From Hoyosella subflava DQS3-9A1 (GTDB lineage Bacteria; Actinomycetota; Actinomycetes; Mycobacteriales; Mycobacteriaceae): a stretch of 64,000 nt of DNA. Position 1 is the first letter of the stretch. Every line of letters begins with the position of its first letter. Below, in pieces: positions 1 to 8,682 of this stretch. The stretch covers positions 4,030,001 through 4,094,000 of the forward strand of contig NC_015564.1 of assembly GCF_000214175.1 (NCBI RefSeq), given 5' to 3'. The notes beneath the pieces were generated by a model. The model ran no database searches. It saw only the letters and a program-made list of their open reading frames with translations, and had not been told where the DNA came from. The translations under genes were made by a program, and so were the position numbers.

Positions 1-666
1 ACGGCCTGCATCGTCAAACGCCGTGCGCTGCATCGTGAGTAGCGGCGCCCCAGTTTTTTCCTCGAGCAGCACCGCCTCGTCCCGGCTTGCGGCCTGGGCA
101 CCGATGCGCTGGCGAGCGATCCTGATGTGCACACCTCTGACGCGCAATACCTCATAGAGGCCCCGCGCGGCCAGCTCTTCTTCGGGCGGCACAATCTCCG
201 CAGGCAAGTAGTTGGACATCAGAGCGATAGGCTCGCCATCCGAAGTGCGCAGCCGGCGAATCAGAACCACCTCATCGCCGGGCTGCAGGTTGAGCTCGCG
301 CGCCACCTCCGCGTCGGCGGGGTGTGGGCGATACTCCAGCATCGAGGTGCCCGGCTTCTTCCCGGCGCGCATCAAGTCGTCATACAGGCTCGTCAGCTCC
401 ACCTGGCGGTGCAGCGGCGCTTGCACAACCTGGGTGCCCACGCCACGCTTCCGCACGACCAGCCCTTTGTCGACTAGTTCCTGCATCGCGCGTCGCGTTG
501 TGGGGCGCGACAGATTGAGCCGCTCCGCGAGCGCGACTTCGTTTTCCACTCGATCGCCCGGATTCAGTGAACCTTCATGAATCGCCTGCTCAAAGGCTGC
601 GGCCAGCTGGTAATACAGGGGCAGCGGACTCGATCGGTCGAGGCGAATCTCTAGCGGGACACTCAC
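1..666 (-). CDS. iolR: GntR-family regulator with UTRA domain, probable IolR (partial, C-terminus off the window)
   Basis: Reading the minus strand from a GTG at 666 gives at least 222 codons with no stop before the window edge. Residues about 10-75 form a GntR winged helix (LPLYYQLA, then LAERLNLSRPTTRRAMQEL and KRGVGTQVV). From about residue 85 a UTRA/HutC-like effector domain follows. The gene is divergent from iolC, with a 221-base intergenic region that contains a match to the corynebacterial IolR motif. By context it should repress the inositol operon until an inositol-derived effector binds. The family is certain; the IolR role is inferred from position. Confidence 0.85.
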   Translation of the reverse strand, partial: MSVPLEIRLDRSSPLPLYYQLAAAFEQAIHEGSLNPGDRVENEVALAERLNLSRPTTRRAMQELVDKGLVVRKRGVGTQVVQAPLHRQVELTSLYDDLMRAGKKPGTSMLEYRPHPADAEVARELNLQPGDEVVLIRRLRTSDGEPIALMSNYLPAEIVPPEEELAARGLYEVLRVRGVHIRIARQRIGAQAASRDEAVLLEEKTGAPLLTMQRTAFDDAGR

Positions 667-774
667 CGCACGCCTCCGTTCTCCGGACCTACACGCCTTC
701 GGGCAGTTCAGCACCCCGGCTGCCGCACCAACGCTGATCAAACCACGGTAGCACCAAAAGGCACAACGTCAGAA

Positions 775-784
775 TGTTAGGACA
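775..784 (-). promoter_or_regulatory. Candidate IolR operator in the iolR-iolC intergenic region
   Basis: The minus strand reads TGTCCTAACA here, which fits the consensus KGWCHTRACA that I recall for C. glutamicum IolR at every position. It lies 104 bases before the iolC start, next to a TTGACA hexamer at 790-795. The regulator's operator preference in this organism is assumed, not shown. Confidence 0.45.
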
Positions 785-887
785 AAGTATTGACATCTGC
801 CTGTGCCCTGGCGCACAGTCAGAACTACGAGTGGTGCGCATCGAGCGCCGCTATGGCGACTAGCAGCGACACAATGGGAGCGAATCA

Positions 888-1907
888 GTGCAGGTCACAC
901 ATACCCCGTCTGAATCCAGCCCCGCCGCTTCGAATACCTCGGGGGCTGGCGGCCAGGTTTACGACGTTCTCGCTATCGGTCGTAGCGGGGTCGATATCTA
1001 TCCACTGCAGATCGGTACCGGCCTCGAGAATGTCACCTCGTTCGGAAAATTCCTCGGGGGCAGCGCTGCGAACGTCACCGTAGCGGCGGCGCGCCTCGGC
1101 CGACGGGCCGCCCTGATTTCCGGCGCGGGTGACGATCCGTTCGGCCGCTACGTCAAACAAGAACTTCAGCGGCTCGGTGTCGAGAGCAGGCACGTCATCA
1201 CCAGCAGTGAGTACGCCACGCCTGTCACGTTCTGCGAGATCTTCCCGCCCGACGACTTTCCGTTGTACTTCTACCGCAAGCCCTCGGCGCCGGACCTGCA
1301 GGTCACACCTGCAGACATCGACACCGCCGCGGTTGAGAACGCAAAACTCTATTGGTCTACGGTCACAGGATTGTCCGAAGAACCTAGCCGCAGTGCACAT
1401 TTCGCGGCCTGGCAGGCCAGGGCACGACGGAAGTTCACGGTCTTAGATCTCGACTACAGGCCGATGTTCTGGGATTCTGCAGCCGCAGCAACTGAGCAGG
1501 TGCAGAAGGCACTTCCCCACATTACTGTCGCGGTCGGAAACCGCGAGGAGTGTGAAGTCGCCGTCGGTGAGACTGACCCGCACAAGGCCGCGGATGCGTT
1601 GCTCGACTTCGGCGTCGAGATCGCGATCGTCAAGCAGGGCCCGAAGGGGGTCCTGGGCAAAACCCGCGACGGCTCCGTCGTGGTGCCGCCCATCCCCGTG
1701 GATGTCGTGAACGGACTGGGCGCCGGAGATGCCTTCGGCGGCTCACTTTGCCATGGTCTGCTCGCTGGATGGCCGCTCGAAAAGATCCTTCGCCATGCGA
1801 ACGCCGCCGGAGCGATCGTCGCCTCCCGTCTCGAATGTTCCACCGCAATGCCCACCGAAAGCGAAATCACCGCCCTCCTACCCGACGAGGAGTCCCTCCA
1901 TGTCTGA
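888..1907 (+). CDS. iolC: 5-dehydro-2-deoxygluconokinase (IolC, PfkB family)
   Basis: This 339-residue protein is a PfkB/ribokinase-type sugar kinase that phosphorylates 2-deoxy-5-keto-gluconate in inositol catabolism. Visible features are an N-terminal GRSGVDIYP, the substrate-binding FLGGSAANV near residue 60, and the C-terminal PfkB signature GLGAGDAFGG that carries the catalytic Asp. The GTG start at 888 is preceded by GGGAG at 876-880. The stop overlaps the next gene's ATG by 8 bases. Unlike some IolC proteins it has no fused DUF2090 aldolase domain; that function seems to be supplied by the next gene. Confidence 0.93.
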   Translation: MQVTHTPSESSPAASNTSGAGGQVYDVLAIGRSGVDIYPLQIGTGLENVTSFGKFLGGSAANVTVAAARLGRRAALISGAGDDPFGRYVKQELQRLGVESRHVITSSEYATPVTFCEIFPPDDFPLYFYRKPSAPDLQVTPADIDTAAVENAKLYWSTVTGLSEEPSRSAHFAAWQARARRKFTVLDLDYRPMFWDSAAAATEQVQKALPHITVAVGNREECEVAVGETDPHKAADALLDFGVEIAIVKQGPKGVLGKTRDGSVVVPPIPVDVVNGLGAGDAFGGSLCHGLLAGWPLEKILRHANAAGAIVASRLECSTAMPTESEITALLPDEESLHV

Positions 1908-2817
1908 CACGCTCCTCGCACGCAACGTGCCGGGCAGAAAACCCGTGTGCTCGAGTTATTCGGAACTCACCGAGACTCGCGCGGCCGATCCTCAAGCAAT
2001 CAGCCGCGCCTGGGAGGCTCGCACCCAGCGCCCCACTATCCGCGATGACGGGAAGCTGATGATCGTCGCCGCCGACCACCCAGCTCGCGGCGCCCTGGCC
2101 GTGCGCGGCGATCACGGCGCCATGGCTAGCCGGCTGGAGCTCCTCGACCGGCTTCGCACCGCACTGGCGAACCCTGGTGTCGATGGTGTGCTCGCCACCA
2201 ACGACATTCTCGAGGACCTGCTCCTCATGGGCGCGCTCGAAGACAAAGTGGTGTTCTCCTCCATGAACCGAGGTGGACTCGCGGGCGCGTCGTTCGAGTT
2301 CGACGATCGCATGACGGCGGCAAACGCCCAGTCCACTGCCAGCCAGGGGCTCAATGGCGCAAAGATGTTGTGCCGTATCGCGCTCGACGACGCGGGCACG
2401 CTGCCCACACTGGAGAGCTGCGCAAAGGCGATTGATGAACTCGCGGCGCGCGAGCTCATAGCGATGGTCGAGCCGTTTCTCTCCCGCTGGGTCGACGGCA
2501 AAGTCCGCAATGACCTCAGCCCCGACGCTGTCATCAAGTCGATCCACATTGGCCAGGGACTCGGTTCTACATCGGCGTACACGTGGATGAAGCTGCCGGT
2601 GGTGCACGAGATGGAGCGCGTCATGGACTCAACGACGCTCCCCACCCTCCTCCTCGGCGGTGACCCTGATGGCGACCCGGAAGACACCTTCTCGAGTTGG
2701 GCGAGCGCGCTGCAACTACCGGCGGTACGCGGGCTGATTGTTGGCCGCACCCTCCTCTACCCCCCGGACAACGACGTCGCAGGTGCCGTGGCTACCGCGG
2801 TGTCACTGCTCCGCTGA
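1900..2817 (+). CDS. Cgl0158-like (beta/alpha)8 aldolase of the inositol cluster
   Basis: A 305-residue protein of the DeoC/LacD-like aldolase superfamily, equivalent by position to C. glutamicum cg0198, the gene next to iolC. Its start overlaps iolC, so the two are probably translationally coupled. Features include MIVAADHPARG near residue 50, a conserved feature of this family, and GLIVGRTLLYP near the C-terminus, a typical phosphate-binding strand of class I aldolases. It probably plays the IolJ role, cleaving 2-deoxy-5-keto-gluconate-6-phosphate to malonate semialdehyde and dihydroxyacetone phosphate. That role is inferred from the pathway gap; the family assignment is firmer. Confidence 0.8.
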   Translation: MSDTLLARNVPGRKPVCSSYSELTETRAADPQAISRAWEARTQRPTIRDDGKLMIVAADHPARGALAVRGDHGAMASRLELLDRLRTALANPGVDGVLATNDILEDLLLMGALEDKVVFSSMNRGGLAGASFEFDDRMTAANAQSTASQGLNGAKMLCRIALDDAGTLPTLESCAKAIDELAARELIAMVEPFLSRWVDGKVRNDLSPDAVIKSIHIGQGLGSTSAYTWMKLPVVHEMERVMDSTTLPTLLLGGDPDGDPEDTFSSWASALQLPAVRGLIVGRTLLYPPDNDVAGAVATAVSLLR

Positions 2818-2840
2818 ATCAGTGAGATTAAGGACTACAC

Positions 2841-3767
2841 ATGCTCGGCACTCTGAAGCGAAGCGACCACTACCTCCCTAACGGCGCGTCCGCACGCGGG
2901 CCTTTCGCGCTGCAGGTTACTCCCGAGTCGGCGGGCTGGACCGAATCGAGCCTGCGCATCGCCAACCTCGAACCTGGGCAGCGTCTCACGCTGGCGACCC
3001 GCAATGACGAGTACATCATCATCCCGCTTGCAGGGTCGGCCACTGTCGCAAATGGTGCTGGCACCTTCACACTGAAGGGCCGCGAGTCGGTCTTCACCGG
3101 CCCCAGCGACTTCGTGTACGTCGGCCGGGATAGCAAGTTCACGCTCTCCACCGAGACGGGCGGACGAATCGCGCTGTGTGGAGCGCGTGCCAAAAACAAG
3201 CTGCCGATGCGGTACGTAGCCGCCGAAGACGTTGCGGTGGAACTCAGAGGGGCGGGCAACTGCAGCCGGGAGGTCCGCAACTTCGGCACCGCGGACGCGT
3301 TTGAAGCGGACTCGCTGATCGCGTGTGAGGTAGTCACACCGGGCGGCAACTGGTCCAGCTACCCGAGCCACAAACACGATGAAGAGACTGACGTCGAGTC
3401 GTCGCTCGAGGAGATCTACTACTTCGAGATCTCCGCAGCTGACCCTGGCGATGGCTCGTTCACCGGTGCCGTCGACACCAGCGGCCAGGGCTTCGGCTAC
3501 CAGCGCGTGTACGGCACCAAGGAGCGGCCAATCGAGGTCCTCGAAGAAGTACGCACCGGTGATGCGGTGCTGATTCCACACGGCTACCACGGCCCGTCCG
3601 TCGCCGCCCCTGGCCACCACATGTACTACCTGAACGTAATGGCCGGCCCCGGCGAGGTGCGCGCCTGGAAAATCACCGACGATCCCCAGCACACGTGGAT
3701 CCGCGGAACCTGGGATGACCAAAACGTCGACCCCCGCCTCCCCCTTCGACCGAACTCCGGAGAATAG
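2841..3767 (+). CDS. iolB: 5-deoxy-glucuronate isomerase (IolB)
   Basis: A 308-residue bicupin protein that converts 5-deoxy-glucuronate to 2-deoxy-5-keto-gluconate. The KlpmRYV stretch, the SSYPSHKHDE metal-binding His motif near residue 175 and the C-terminal HMYYLNVMAGP are characteristic of IolB. It starts 23 bases after the aldolase gene and stops 2 bases before iolD, consistent with one polycistronic unit. Length is slightly above the Bacillus protein (about 270) and normal for actinobacteria. Confidence 0.95.
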   Translation: MLGTLKRSDHYLPNGASARGPFALQVTPESAGWTESSLRIANLEPGQRLTLATRNDEYIIIPLAGSATVANGAGTFTLKGRESVFTGPSDFVYVGRDSKFTLSTETGGRIALCGARAKNKLPMRYVAAEDVAVELRGAGNCSREVRNFGTADAFEADSLIACEVVTPGGNWSSYPSHKHDEETDVESSLEEIYYFEISAADPGDGSFTGAVDTSGQGFGYQRVYGTKERPIEVLEEVRTGDAVLIPHGYHGPSVAAPGHHMYYLNVMAGPGEVRAWKITDDPQHTWIRGTWDDQNVDPRLPLRPNSGE

Positions 3768-3769
3768 TC

Positions 3770-5740
3770 GTGGCACCGATCAACCAGACTCCCACCCACG
3801 AGAAAAACATCCGCCGCGCTTCCAGCAACGACCCCACGGTGCGCTTGACGGTTTCGCAGGCGACTATCAAGTTCCTCGCTAACCAGTACGTGGAGCGTGA
3901 TGGTGAGCGGCACAAGCTTTTCGCCGGCTGCTTCGGCATCTTCGGCCACGGCAATGTCGCAGGTCTCGGCCAGGCACTACTGCAGGCAGAGCTCGACGAC
4001 CCCGAGGCGCTGCCCTACATACTCGGCCGCAACGAGCAGGCCATGGTGCACACCGCGGTCGCGTTCTCACGTGCCAAGGACCGGCTGCAGACATGGGCGG
4101 TGACCACGTCGATCGGGCCCGGCGCGACCAACCTGGTCACCGGCGCGGCGCTTGCAACCACGAACCGGATCCCTGTTCTGCTCCTCCCCGCAGACACGTT
4201 CGCGACCCGTGTGAGTGCTCCTGTGCTGCAAGAACTCGAGCGCCCCGATACGGGCGACATCACCGTCAACGACACGCTGCGTCCGGTCTCGAAGTTCTTT
4301 GATCGTGTGTGGCGTCCTGAGCAGTTGCCCTCGGCGCTGCTGGGCGCGATGCGCGTGCTCACTGATCAGGCAGAGACCGGTGCGGTTACAGTCGCGATTC
4401 CGCAGGACGTCCAGGCCGAAGCATTCGACTGGCCCGTTGCCCTGTTCGAGGAGCGCACATGGCACCTCGGCCGGGTGGTGCCGCAGCCGGATCAGGTCAC
4501 GCGCGCGACCGAACTCATTCGCTCGGCACAGAAGCCGCTGATCGTCGCCGGCGGCGGAGTGCACTACTCCCGCGCCACGGAAGCCCTCAAGGCGTTCGCG
4601 GAACAAACTGGTATTCCGGTCGGTGAAACCCAAGCCGGCAAGGGGTCACTGCGATATGACCATCCGCTCTCCGTCGGTGCCATTGGCTCCACGGGAACGA
4701 CCGCCGCGAACGCGCTCGCGGCCGAAGCTGACGTTGTGATCGGTATCGGCACCCGCTACAGCGATTTCACCACGGCGTCGCGTACCGCGTTCTCGAACCC
4801 GGACGTGAAGTTCGTAAACATCAACGTGTGCTCCCTCGATGTGTTTAAGCACAGCGCCGTCGGAGTGCTCGCTGACGCCCGCGAGACTCTCACCACTCTG
4901 ACAGACCTGATGGAGGGCTACCGCACCGCGGACGATTATCAGGAGAACGTCAGGACGCTCGCCGCCGAATGGGATGCCACCGTCGAATCCGCGTATCACC
5001 CCGGTCGTACCGGCGACAACGGCAAACTGCTGCAGTCGGAAATCATCGGTCTGGTCAACGAGCTCACCGACCCGCGTGACGTCGTCGTGTGCGCGGCGGG
5101 CTCAATGCCCGGAGACTTGCACAAGATGTGGCGCACTCGGGACAGCAAGGGTTACCACGTCGAGTACGCATACTCCTGCATGGGGTACGAGATCGCCGGA
5201 GGTCTCGGTATTCAGATGGCCTGCCCAGACCGCGACGTATTCGTCACCGTGGGTGACGGCTCGTACCTCATGATGGCAACCGAGCTCGTCACGGCAGTCC
5301 AGGAGGGCATCCCCGTCAACGTCGTCTTGGTGCAGAACCACGGCTACGCCTCGATCGGCTCGCTCTCAGAGGAGCTCGGCTCGCAGCGCTTCGGAACCAA
5401 ATACCGATACCGCTCTGATCGTGGCCGCCTCGACGGCGATATCTTGCCCGTGGATCTGGCAGCCAACGCAGAAAGCCTTGGTGCAGAGGTGATTCGGGCG
5501 AACACGTCCCCGGAAATCACCGACGCAATCAAGCATGCGAAAGCAAGCCCGCGTCCCACAGTGATTTACGTCGAATCCGATCTGAGCACCAACGCGCCGG
5601 ACAGCAAATCGTGGTGGGACGTGCCCGTCTCAGAAACGTCGGAACTCGAGTCGACACAACAAGCCCGTGAAGTCTATGACGCCTGGAAGTCCGTGCAGCG
5701 CCACTACCTGCGCCCTTCTTCCTTGCGCCCGTCCGATTGA
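3770..5740 (+). CDS. iolD: 3D-(3,5/4)-trihydroxycyclohexane-1,2-dione hydrolase (IolD)
   Basis: A 656-residue thiamine-diphosphate enzyme of the acetolactate-synthase superfamily that opens the inositol ring. The N-terminal ThDP Pyr domain carries LGRNEQAMVHTA, where the Glu is the cofactor-activating residue. The C-terminal PP domain has VTVGDGSYLMM followed by QNHGYASIG, the GDG-to-N ThDP/magnesium-binding motif. The GTG at 3770 is 2 bases after iolB. Confidence 0.95.
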   Translation: MAPINQTPTHEKNIRRASSNDPTVRLTVSQATIKFLANQYVERDGERHKLFAGCFGIFGHGNVAGLGQALLQAELDDPEALPYILGRNEQAMVHTAVAFSRAKDRLQTWAVTTSIGPGATNLVTGAALATTNRIPVLLLPADTFATRVSAPVLQELERPDTGDITVNDTLRPVSKFFDRVWRPEQLPSALLGAMRVLTDQAETGAVTVAIPQDVQAEAFDWPVALFEERTWHLGRVVPQPDQVTRATELIRSAQKPLIVAGGGVHYSRATEALKAFAEQTGIPVGETQAGKGSLRYDHPLSVGAIGSTGTTAANALAAEADVVIGIGTRYSDFTTASRTAFSNPDVKFVNINVCSLDVFKHSAVGVLADARETLTTLTDLMEGYRTADDYQENVRTLAAEWDATVESAYHPGRTGDNGKLLQSEIIGLVNELTDPRDVVVCAAGSMPGDLHKMWRTRDSKGYHVEYAYSCMGYEIAGGLGIQMACPDRDVFVTVGDGSYLMMATELVTAVQEGIPVNVVLVQNHGYASIGSLSEELGSQRFGTKYRYRSDRGRLDGDILPVDLAANAESLGAEVIRANTSPEITDAIKHAKASPRPTVIYVESDLSTNAPDSKSWWDVPVSETSELESTQQAREVYDAWKSVQRHYLRPSSLRPSD

Positions 5741-5774
5741 TCCTCGCCGAGAAGCGACGAAGGAAATGAAGCCA

Positions 5775-6704
5775 ATGAACGACCTATCCCGCCTCATGCT
5801 CGGCACCGCACCCGATTCCTGGGGTGTCTGGTTTCCCGAGGATGACCACCAGGTCGGCTGGAAGCAGTACCTCGACGAGATCGCCCAGGCCGGTTACTCG
5901 TGGACCGAACTCGGCCCATCGGGATTCCTCCCACAGGATCCGAATCAGCTCCGGGAGGAACTGGAGAAGCGCCAGCTTCAGGTCAGTGGCGGCACCGTGT
6001 TCGCAGGTCTGCACCGCGGCAAAGAGGCACTGAAAGAGGCCATCGAGACGTTCAGCAAGGAAGCTCGCCTGCTTCAGGCTGTGGGTGCTAAGTACCTGGT
6101 ACACCTTCCTGAGCAGTACACCGACATGCATTCAGGTGCGGCCACGGAAGCTGCAGACCTCGAGACCCAGCAGTGGGATGACCTCGTCACCGGGTCGAAT
6201 GAGCTCGCGAAGGTGATTCTCGAAGAGTTCGGTATCGAGCTGGTGTTCCACCCGCACGTCGACACCCACGTCGACACTCAAGAACGCGTCGAGCGGTACC
6301 TGCAGGACACCGACCAGCAGTATGTGAACCTGTGCCTCGATACCGGGCACATCTCGTACTGCGACGGCGACAACGTCGACATCATCAGAAAGTTCCCCGA
6401 ACGCGTGCACTACGTGCACCTCAAGCAGGTCGACCCTGAGGTTCTCAAGACTGTGCGGGCGCAGAACCTGCCGTTCTCGGAGGCCGTACGGCTCGGTGCG
6501 ATGGTGGAGCCGCCACACGGCATCCCCGATATGCCGCCGCTGCTCGATGCGCTCGCTGAACTCGGCACCGACATCTTCACGATCGTCGAACAAGATCTCT
6601 ACCCGGTCGCGCCGCACATCCCACTGCCCATCGGTGCCCGTACCGCCGGATACTTCTCGGCCTGTGGCCTCGGACCCGTCCGTCGCTGGCCATACAAGAA
6701 CTGA
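5775..6704 (+). CDS. iolE: Inosose dehydratase (IolE-type xylose-isomerase-like TIM barrel)
   Basis: A 309-residue sugar-phosphate isomerase/epimerase-like TIM barrel. Metal-ligand positions can be seen in VFHPHVDTHVDT, LCLDTGHISYCDGD, YVHLKQVD and IVEQD. It should dehydrate 2-keto-myo-inositol to the trihydroxycyclohexane-dione used by IolD. The ATG at 5775 is chosen over 5766 because the AAGGA at 5760-5764 is 10 bases from the former and only 1 from the latter. A second barrel (IolH) lies in the same operon; this one resembles IolE more closely, but IolI activity cannot be excluded. Confidence 0.85.
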   Translation: MNDLSRLMLGTAPDSWGVWFPEDDHQVGWKQYLDEIAQAGYSWTELGPSGFLPQDPNQLREELEKRQLQVSGGTVFAGLHRGKEALKEAIETFSKEARLLQAVGAKYLVHLPEQYTDMHSGAATEAADLETQQWDDLVTGSNELAKVILEEFGIELVFHPHVDTHVDTQERVERYLQDTDQQYVNLCLDTGHISYCDGDNVDIIRKFPERVHYVHLKQVDPEVLKTVRAQNLPFSEAVRLGAMVEPPHGIPDMPPLLDALAELGTDIFTIVEQDLYPVAPHIPLPIGARTAGYFSACGLGPVRRWPYKN

Positions 6705-6719
6705 AAGGACTTGAGGACA

Positions 6720-7748
6720 ATGACAGTTAAGGTCGCAGTACTCGGCGTCGGAGTGATGGGCGCCAACCACGCGGATCAGCTGACAAACCTCGTGGCCGGT
6801 GCTGACGTGACGGTCATCAACGACTACGACGACGAGCGCGCGAACGCGATTGCGGACGCGATTCCAGGGGCACGGGTTGTGTCGGATCCCTTCGACGCAA
6901 TCGTGGCTGAGGACGTGGACGCGGTGGTGATCGCCACCCCCGGCCCAGTGCACGAGAAGCAAGTTCTCGCTTGCCTCGAAGCGGGCAAGCCCGTGCTGTG
7001 CGAGAAGCCACTCACCACGGACGTCGAGTCGTCGCTTGAGATCGTGAAGGCCGAAGCAGCCCTGGGGAAGCAGCTGATTCAGATCGGGTTCATGCGGCGA
7101 TTCGATGACGAGTACATGAAGCTGCGCGCCCTCGTCGAATCCGGCGAGCTCGGTGCTCCCATCATGCTGCATCTCGCACACCGCAATCCCGCTGTCCCGG
7201 ATCACTTCGACAGCGCGATGATCGTGAAGGACTGCCTTGTCCACGAGGTGGACTGTGCGCGATTCCTCCTTGGCGAGGAAATCAAGTCGGTCCATATTCT
7301 CAAGCCACGCCCCAACTCGAACGCTCGTGACGGGCTGCAGGACCCCCAGTTCGCGATCTTCGAGATGGAGAGCGGCCGCATGGTCGACGCTGAAGCGTTC
7401 GTGACCACGGGAATCGCGTACGAGGTGCGTTCCGAGGCGATTTTTGAGCGCGGCAGCGCGCAGATCGGGCTTGACGTCAACTTGGTGCGGAAGTCGGCGC
7501 CCGGTATCTGGGGCGGAACGGTAACACCCGGGTTCAAGGAGCGGTTCGGCCGCGCCTACCACGACCAGCTGCAGCGCTGGGTCAACGCAGTCAAGCGCGG
7601 CGACGAAACCGGCAACTACGTCGATGGTCCCCGCGCCTGGGACGGTTATGCGGCAGCCGCGGTCTGCGACGCGGGAGTCCGCTCGCTCACCACAAGTACC
7701 CGGGTCGAGGTCGACATGGTCGACCGTGCATCGATTCCTGGCGCTTGA
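6720..7748 (+). CDS. iolG: Inositol 2-dehydrogenase (IolG, Gfo/Idh/MocA family)
   Basis: A 342-residue NAD-dependent oxidoreductase. The Rossmann motif VLGVGVMGANH is at the N-terminus, and CEKPLTT near residue 97 contains the conserved EKP of the family. KDCLVHEVDCARFLLG carries the H and D residues of the active site. It oxidises myo-inositol to 2-keto-myo-inositol, the first step of the pathway. The ATG is preceded by a GAGGA motif at 6713-6717. A second, more diverged copy lies at the end of the operon. Confidence 0.92.
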   Translation: MTVKVAVLGVGVMGANHADQLTNLVAGADVTVINDYDDERANAIADAIPGARVVSDPFDAIVAEDVDAVVIATPGPVHEKQVLACLEAGKPVLCEKPLTTDVESSLEIVKAEAALGKQLIQIGFMRRFDDEYMKLRALVESGELGAPIMLHLAHRNPAVPDHFDSAMIVKDCLVHEVDCARFLLGEEIKSVHILKPRPNSNARDGLQDPQFAIFEMESGRMVDAEAFVTTGIAYEVRSEAIFERGSAQIGLDVNLVRKSAPGIWGGTVTPGFKERFGRAYHDQLQRWVNAVKRGDETGNYVDGPRAWDGYAAAAVCDAGVRSLTTSTRVEVDMVDRASIPGA

Positions 7749-7778
7749 CCACACCCATCTCGCTTGAAAGGACCTGGC

Positions 7779-8645
7779 GTGGTCAAGATCGCGCTCGACC
7801 CCAACATGTATCACCCCGAGCTGTCGGTCGCCGACGAGGTTCGGAAGGCCGCCGACCTCGGGTATGAGTATCTAGAGCTCTCGCCCCGCGCTGACTTTTT
7901 CTTCTGGCATCACTACCCCAAAGCTGATGATGCCGCGATCGCGGACGTGAAGAAGGCCATGAAGGAGACGGGCGTACAAGTACTCACCCTAGTTCCGGTG
8001 TTCAACTGGGCGTCTCCTGAAGAGCAGGAGCGGCAGGCGCAGGTCCGCAACTGGAAGCGGCTGCTCGAGATCGCCAATGACCTCGAGTGCCCGCTCGTGA
8101 ACTCGGAGCTATCAGGTGACCCGAACCGTCCCCGCGAATCGGAGCACGCGTTCTACCGCTCTATGGAGGAGCTGATCCCGGACTTCGAACGCTGCGGCAT
8201 CGCACTCAACCTCGAGGCTCATCCTTACGACTTCGCCGAGCGGAACGACGACGCGCTGAACATCATCCGCGGAATCAACAAGCCGTGGGTCAATTACGTG
8301 TACTGCGCGCCACACTCGTTCCACCTGTCAGACGGCGCGTACAACGTCGGAGAAATGATGCGCAAGGCGGGCGACAAGCTGCAGCACGTTCACATCGCGG
8401 ACTGCTACAACCATCGCGCCAACCAGGGCAACCGGTACATCATCAACCCGCCCGGGTCTGACGTAAGAATCCACCAGCACAACGAGATCGGGCACGGCGA
8501 AGTGCCTTGGAACGAGTTCTTCTCCACCCTTCGCGACATGCACTTCGACGGTGTCGCCACTGTCTGCGTCTTCGGCTGGGAAGAAAAGGCAGACGAAATC
8601 CACAGGCGCATGCTCGACCGGATCACCGCCGAACTGGCCAAGTAA
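7779..8645 (+). CDS. iolH: IolH-like sugar isomerase/epimerase
   Basis: A 288-residue TIM barrel closely resembling Bacillus IolH in order of motifs: ALDPNMYHPELS, DLGYEYLELSPR, LNLEAHPYDF, YVYCAPHSFHL, HVHIADCYNHRA and RIHQHNEIGHGEV. Metal-binding Glu, His and Asp positions are intact. The precise reaction of IolH is not settled in the literature I know. The GTG start at 7779 follows GAAAGGA at 7766-7772. It sits between iolG and mmsA. Confidence 0.85.
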   Translation: MVKIALDPNMYHPELSVADEVRKAADLGYEYLELSPRADFFFWHHYPKADDAAIADVKKAMKETGVQVLTLVPVFNWASPEEQERQAQVRNWKRLLEIANDLECPLVNSELSGDPNRPRESEHAFYRSMEELIPDFERCGIALNLEAHPYDFAERNDDALNIIRGINKPWVNYVYCAPHSFHLSDGAYNVGEMMRKAGDKLQHVHIADCYNHRANQGNRYIINPPGSDVRIHQHNEIGHGEVPWNEFFSTLRDMHFDGVATVCVFGWEEKADEIHRRMLDRITAELAK

Positions 8646-8682
8646 CCCCACGCTTCAGCACAAAACTCAAGGGAACACCACT

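Noticed and set aside
6132-7814. 560-codon open frame on the minus strand across iolE, iolG and the start of iolH
   Set aside because: It is antisense to three intact, well-recognised iol genes, its translation resembles no family and it has no ribosome site. It is an artefact of high GC codon use.
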